Source: a virus
IMG/VR virus record: IMGVR_UViG_3300043331_001109
Span: 1-23,721 of that record
DNA length: 23,721 nt
Direction: 5' to 3' (one strand)
Shown here: positions 21,254-23,721 of the stretch, one piece after another
Numbering within the stretch: position 1 is the first letter of the stretch
Layout of the letters: every line of letters starts with the position of its first letter
Notes under the pieces: model-generated
Told to the model about the DNA's origin: nothing
The model's input: only the letters and a program-made list of their open reading frames with translations
The model's database searches: none
Made by a program: the position numbers and the translations under genes

Positions 21254-21503
21254 CGCTTGCTCCTAAAGTTTGTTGGGCGGAAACCCCTGACATCTTGTCA
21301 GGGGAGGATGTCATTTCACCTTCTCCAACGTCACCACCATCCCCCCAAAAATCAAACCGCTTCCATTCGCTACTCGACGCCAACCACGCTTCAAGCTCAG
21401 CGCGGACCGGGGGCGGGCAGGCCATAAAGCAGGCGCGAATCACGTCGCAGTTGTCAACCTCGGTTAGCGGGCGTTTGCCGGTTTGGGTGTAGCGGATACG
21501 CAT
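21243..21503 (-). CDS. Hypothetical cassette protein (86 aa)
   Basis: The product starts MRIRYTQTGKRPLTEVDNCD and contains a helix CPPPVRAELEAWLASSSEWKRF. The C-terminal half is acidic and probably disordered. GGAGG lies 7 nt before the ATG. The 5' end overlaps the small zinc-finger gene by 40 nt and the 3' end overlaps the 83-residue gene by 11 nt. This forms a tight minus-strand operon of four short genes. The family is not recognised. Confidence 0.65.
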   Translation of the reverse strand: MRIRYTQTGKRPLTEVDNCDVIRACFMACPPPVRAELEAWLASSSEWKRFDFWGDGGDVGEGEMTSSPDKMSGVSAQQTLGASDVH

Positions 21504-21634
21504 TGGTTAGCCTCCATCGTCTGTATTTTAACACACCGCCCGCACTCCCGGCGTTCGTTGCGCCCCGATGGGCTATCCGCGCTGTGGGTGTAGGATTCGC
21601 CGGGTAGGATTATGTTACCGCACGTGGAACACAT
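21464..21634 (-). CDS. Small zinc-finger protein (56 aa)
   Basis: A short frame begins MCSTCGNIILPGESY and has a second pair at CGRC (residues 31-34), giving CxxC ... CxxC, the shape of a minimal zinc-binding module like those in HNH-associated or transcription-factor-like small proteins. It overlaps the preceding gene by 20 nt and the next by 40 nt on the same strand. A weak AAAGG lies 14 nt upstream of the start. The cysteine spacing is the main support; the long overlaps make it less certain than its neighbours. Confidence 0.5.
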   Translation of the reverse strand: MCSTCGNIILPGESYTHSADSPSGRNERRECGRCVKIQTMEANQCVSATPKPANAR

Positions 21635-21836
21635 CCCTGATTGCCTTTGTTGAATAGTCTTTTATAGTTAAAGTCTGTGGCTCAAAATGGATAGGCCAAA
21701 TCCCTGAACCGGAATCGAATCGCTGCTTGAGCAATTTGATGACAAGCAGCCCCTCGTCAACCAGGTATTCATGGCCGTTGATTTCTATGTATTCTCCTGG
21801 GTTAAGAGCCTTGAGTCCAGCTAACGAGCCGGGCAA
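21615..21836 (-). CDS. Hypothetical first gene of a cassette (up to 73 aa)
   Basis: The frame opens at TTG 21836 inside the attC site, runs across the recombination core and continues as LNPGEYIEINGHEYLVDEG ... LVIKLLKQRFDSGSG ... DVFHVR. That is a small beta-plus-helix protein with a lysine-rich helix. No ATG or GTG is in frame early on. AGGAG occurs just before an in-frame ATA (21788 region), so the true initiation point is uncertain. The cassette could depend on translation entering from attC. Function is unknown. Confidence 0.5.
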   Translation of the reverse strand: MPGSLAGLKALNPGEYIEINGHEYLVDEGLLVIKLLKQRFDSGSGIWPIHFEPQTLTIKDYSTKAIRDVFHVR

Positions 21837-21940
21837 TCAGCCGCGCCCGCGCTCACCTGGATAAAGCACCGGCTGAAAGTGCATAAAGTGACCTCAAGAA
21901 AAATCAGGGTTGTGGCGTCGGCTGCATTGCCTTGTTAGGC
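21819..21940 (-). other. Integron attC recombination site B (122 bp)
   Basis: On the minus strand the site runs from GCCTAAC (21940-21934) to GTTAGCT (21825-21819), with imperfectly inverted inner boxes: GGCAAT-G-CAGCCG-A-CGCC on the left arm against GGCGCGGCTGATTGCC on the right. The unpaired extra bases in the left (L) boxes and the order of boxes are the hallmarks of attC and set its orientation with the minus-strand genes. The left outer box ATCCGCCTAAC is exactly complementary to the start of the same cassette at 22438-22448. Confidence 0.88.
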
Positions 21941-21978
21941 GGATTTTTGTGATATAATATTTTCGGGGGTTGCCATAA

Positions 21979-22197
21979 CTAACTCCCATTCCCATAATCG
22001 GGGCGGTTACTGCGAATAATCGCCCCTTTTTGTTTTTGTTTGACCTCATATTCGTATGTGCCGAGGCAAAAATTACCCTGACCGTCATCATGTCCCAGTT
22101 TAATATATTCGGCCACCTGGTTGAGTAACTCGATGATGCTATCGGCATCATCAGCCTCAATCCTGATGGTTAATAGTAAATCCCAGTTATTTTGCAT
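21979..22197 (-). CDS. Hypothetical cassette protein, second of a pair (72 aa)
   Basis: The product begins MQNNWDLLLTIRIEADDADS, followed by a helix IIELLNQVAEYIKLG and a beta hairpin NFCLGTYEYEVKQKQ with a basic end. The alternating beta-alpha-beta look would suit a small binding or immunity-type protein. Its ATG overlaps the stop of the preceding gene by 11 nt, so the two are coupled. The cassette contains only these two genes. Composition is A+T-richer than the phage region. No family is recognised. Confidence 0.65.
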   Translation of the reverse strand: MQNNWDLLLTIRIEADDADSIIELLNQVAEYIKLGHDDGQGNFCLGTYEYEVKQKQKGAIIRSNRPDYGNGS

Positions 22198-22426
22198 CTA
22201 AATACGCCTGCCGACTAAATAGCCATCTCGCCATTTCATCAATCGTGAAAGCGACATAATCGGGCGTATCTGGCGCAAACGCACTTCGATATGTCGCCTC
22301 AAATTGCTCGCCGTATTTTGCAACTTCCCAACCCGGCGAGTGAGGTGCTCGAAATTTCATTATTTCCATTTTTTCCAACGGAGACCAATCAATTGATTGA
22401 AAAAATTCTAAAAACGTGATAAGCAT
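22187..22426 (-). CDS. Hypothetical cassette protein, first of a pair (79 aa)
   Basis: The ATG at 22426 is preceded by GGAG 6 nt upstream and lies 16 nt after the cassette core GTTAGGC, the usual geometry for an integron cassette gene. A longer frame from 22516 starts inside attC and has no ribosome site, so it is not preferred. The protein starts MLITFLEFFQSIDWSPLEK and continues with WEVAKYGEQFEATYRSAF and a final helix MARWLFSRQAYLDAK. It is aromatic-rich and probably compact. Family unknown. The bicistronic layout with the 72-residue gene resembles toxin-antitoxin or defence pairs, but nothing in the sequences proves it. Confidence 0.65.
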   Translation of the reverse strand: MLITFLEFFQSIDWSPLEKMEIMKFRAPHSPGWEVAKYGEQFEATYRSAFAPDTPDYVAFTIDEMARWLFSRQAYLDAK

Positions 22427-22441
22427 AACCGTCTCCAATCC

Positions 22442-22562
22442 GCCTAACGAGCCAGGGCATAAGCCGCGCCCATGCAGCCCTGGAAATAATTTTAGCTTAA
22501 AGTGGCGCGTAACCATCTATAAAAGCCGAGGTTGTGGCGTCGGCTTGATGCCCTTGTTAGCT
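22442..22562 (-). other. Integron attC recombination site A (121 bp)
   Basis: On the minus strand AGCTAAC (22562-22556) opens the site and GTTAGGC (22448-22442) closes it. Inner boxes GGGCAT-C-AAGCCG-A-CGCC and GGCGCGGCTTATGCCC are inverted repeats with the extra bases on the left arm only, the same AAGCCGACGCC box found in aadA-type attC sites. The outer box GTCCAGCTAAC exactly complements the cassette's own start at 23166-23176. The methyltransferase stop lies within this site. Confidence 0.9.
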
Positions 22563-23159
22563 GGACGTAAAACCAACCCCGTTTTAATATCCTCGACTTC
22601 ATTACCAAAACTTGTCCAGCCGGGCATGGAGCGCCGGGCAAACAATTCAAGATATGGCCCTGGCAATGCTTGAGCTAACTCATGGATGCTGTCTGGTTTC
22701 CGGCTATGCTGGAAGTTTGGGGACATTAACCCTAAAAACCCCTCCATTCTTGGGGCTGAAACATCGCCCCGTTTGCCGATAAAGACAAACTCAGAGCAAC
22801 CACGCACCCAATACCCAACCCCATAATAAACACCATGCCCGTTTTTGTTTAGCTTTATCCAGGGAAAGCCGGTTACATACTCAAAGCCCCATGCCTGCAT
22901 CGTTTGCAGGGCTTCCGGCAATTTCGGCCACGTTCCCCAAAGGAGCAAAACGCTATCGGATTTAGCAAGCTGGCCCACCGGCATGGCGTAAATCTCTTTA
23001 TCTGTCATCAATTCATATTGATCTTTTGCCGTTCCCTGACCCCTTGCCACCCGATAAGGCCAGGGGGGGATCAGCGACGATCACGCCGTAACGATACGGG
23101 AACTGAGCTAGTTCTATTTGCCGGGCATCACCGGTTATGATTACACTTTCAAGTGGCAT
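22517..23159 (-). pseudogene. MT-A70-family DNA adenine methyltransferase, frameshifted in a C7 run
   Basis: If one base is removed from the run at 23063-23069, a single 213-residue protein results with the MT-A70 layout. It starts MPLESVIITGDARQ, has catalytic DPPW at residues 30-33 (ADPPWPY), DSVLLLWGTWP, GFPWIKLNKNG, the conserved RPK-like HSRKPDSIHEL segment, and LELFARR..PGWTSFGNEV at the C terminus. MT-A70 enzymes transfer a methyl group from SAM to N6 of adenine. As written, the seven C (minus strand) shift the frame after DPP and give a 48-residue truncated peptide. The downstream 177-codon frame remains open. The gene fills one cassette, with its start 11 nt after GTTAGCT and its stop inside attC A. 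It is either a phase-variable gene caught OFF, a recent null allele, or a sequencing indel. Confidence 0.85.
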
Positions 23160-23165
23160 CTCTTA

Positions 23166-23176
23166 GTCCAGCTAAC
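23166..23176 (-). other. 5' boundary of the cassette array (GTTAGCTGGAC)
   Basis: The minus-strand core GTTAGCT (23176-23170) and following GGAC start the methyltransferase cassette and exactly complement the outer box of its attC A. The upstream gene stops only 6 nt before it, so no complete attC fits here. The cassette therefore joined an attI-like or secondary site. Confidence 0.65.
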
Positions 23177-23181
23177 TATGA

Positions 23182-23412
23182 TTATACGGACTGTCCAGAT
23201 TTAGACATCGCCCGGTGGTAATTCTGATGCCCCGCCGGGTCCCAAAATCGCTCCTCAACTACAATTTCCACCGTCGTCATCCGTATCCGCCGCCGGCCAT
23301 CACCGCGATAGCGCACCGCCAGTAAGCGCGAGCCGTACCGCCGTAGCCACCGGCGCGAACCGGGCCGACCCGGTTTGATTGATTTTAGCACAATTCCCGT
23401 CTTTTTAATCAT
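23182..23412 (-). CDS. Small basic hypothetical protein (76 aa)
   Basis: Residues 1-45 are strongly basic and contain SIKPGRPGSRRWLRRYGSRLLAVRYRGD, then a strand TTVEIVVEERFWDP. I recognise the 'GxPGxxxxxxxYGxxLxxVRYRYD...KTVEIIVEExxW' pattern as a family of short hypothetical proteins widespread on proteobacterial plasmids and genomic islands, of unknown role. The charge suggests nucleic-acid binding. The start overlaps the preceding gene by 8 nt and GGAGACA precedes the ATG. It lies just outside the first cassette boundary. Confidence 0.7.
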   Translation of the reverse strand: MIKKTGIVLKSIKPGRPGSRRWLRRYGSRLLAVRYRGDGRRRIRMTTVEIVVEERFWDPAGHQNYHRAMSKSGQSV

Positions 23413-23668
23413 TGTCTCCCTCCAGCCAATAGCTCAGGTCAAAAGGCGGCTCCGGCCGGCCAACGCAGACGATGCCGATCATCGCGCCGCCGTTGTTGCT
23501 ATAGACCCGGAAGCCGTGACTGTTGACGGCCTCGATGCGGGGCGTGAGCAGGCACAGGCGGCCCGGCTCCTCGCGGTTGGCCTCCCGGATGATCTTCAGG
23601 TCGCCGGGGGCGACGTGGTCGGGAAAGGTCAGTTCAAAGTATTGGGTTTGTTCTTCGTTCGGGTTCAT
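23405..23668 (-). CDS. Hypothetical protein (87 aa)
   Basis: The 87-residue acidic protein starts MNPNEEQTQYFELTFPDH, contains GDLKIIREANREEPGRLCLLTPR and a beta-rich second half (GFRVYSNNGGAMIGIVCVG). It may be a small alpha/beta partner of the basic protein encoded next to it, with which it overlaps by 8 nt. An acidic-basic pair in tandem is suggestive but not diagnostic of a complex. AAAGGAGC lies 6 nt before the ATG, preceded by a heptamer tandem repeat. Base composition resembles the phage rather than the A+T-richer cassettes. Family not recognised. Confidence 0.65.
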   Translation of the reverse strand: MNPNEEQTQYFELTFPDHVAPGDLKIIREANREEPGRLCLLTPRIEAVNSHGFRVYSNNGGAMIGIVCVGRPEPPFDLSYWLEGDND

Positions 23669-23683
23669 TGTAGCTCCTTTATT

Positions 23684-23717
23684 GATTTTGGATTTTGGAT
23701 TTTAGATTTTGGATTTA
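23684..23717. repeat. Heptamer tandem repeat (GATTTTG)
   Basis: Four 7-bp units (GATTTTG, GATTTTG, GATTTTA, GATTTTG) and a partial fifth lie upstream of the minus-strand operon. This is the third heptamer family in the window, and like the others it sits close to a ribosome-binding site. Confidence 0.82.
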
Positions 23718-23721
23718 GGTC

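Noticed and set aside
21953-21958. TATAAT on the plus strand beside attC B
   Set aside because: No -35 at suitable distance (best spacing 15 nt) and no plus-strand gene follows.
21894-22160. 88-codon minus-strand frame across attC B
   Set aside because: It is out of frame with the coupled pair in the same cassette and ends inside attC; a 13-codon frame nearby (MATPENIISQKSA) was also judged too short.
1-23721. Integrase, recombinase, endolysin, tRNA or integron integrase
   Set aside because: None of the catalytic patterns or cloverleaf structures was found on either strand, so lysogeny and cassette mobility cannot be shown from this window.

Overview
The window reads as a tailed-phage (siphovirus-type) genome or prophage joined at its right end to a run of integron-type gene cassettes. 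The host is probably a member of the Chloroflexota. This is inferred from high G+C, GTG/TTG starts, a lone domain resembling the N-terminal domain of Chloroflexota LuxR-type regulators, and heptanucleotide tandem repeats of a kind also common in cyanobacteria. No host marker gene is present, so the assignment is tentative.

Left part (1-2640, + strand): early/accessory genes. They include a SWIM zinc-finger protein with a palindromic repeat inserted in frame, a HAD-fold 5'(3')-deoxyribonucleotidase-like protein and several small unknown proteins, mostly with coupled ATGA starts. At 2643-2762 a near-consensus promoter is followed about 85 nt later by a strong intrinsic terminator whose loop can pair perfectly with the start of the transcript. 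This arrangement resembles the lambda late promoter/tR' pair. Behind it lie a holin-like protein, a membrane-anchored coiled-coil protein, a free-standing CheY-like receiver and a putative DNA-binding domain protein. A 240-nt noncoding stretch (4194-4431), bounded by 11-bp inverted repeats, then separates this block from the virion genes.

Middle part (4432-20473, + strand): a canonical head-to-tail morphogenesis operon. The order is small and large terminase, portal, Mu gpF-like head protein, scaffold, major capsid protein, two paralogous small proteins with signal peptides, connector/neck/tail-completion proteins, major tail protein, tail-assembly chaperones G and G-T joined by a -1 frameshift at CCCAAAA, tape measure, a large baseplate/tail protein, a fibre-like protein and two small tail-end proteins. 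Jelly-roll-like modules recur in three of these proteins.

Right part (20468-23668, - strand): a cluster of short genes in the opposite orientation. At least two complete attC sites (21819-21940 and 22442-22562) and a truncated third one (20508-20540) show that most of it is an integron cassette array without a visible integrase. It carries an MT-A70 DNA adenine methyltransferase whose catalytic DPPW motif is broken by one extra base in a C7 run, several unknown small proteins in overlapping pairs, and zinc-ribbon proteins. A 141-bp diverged, mostly synonymous copy of the tape-measure gene lies inside the array. The last two minus-strand genes (23182-23668) lie outside the recognisable cassettes.

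No integrase, endolysin, replication gene, tRNA, rRNA or CRISPR array was seen.
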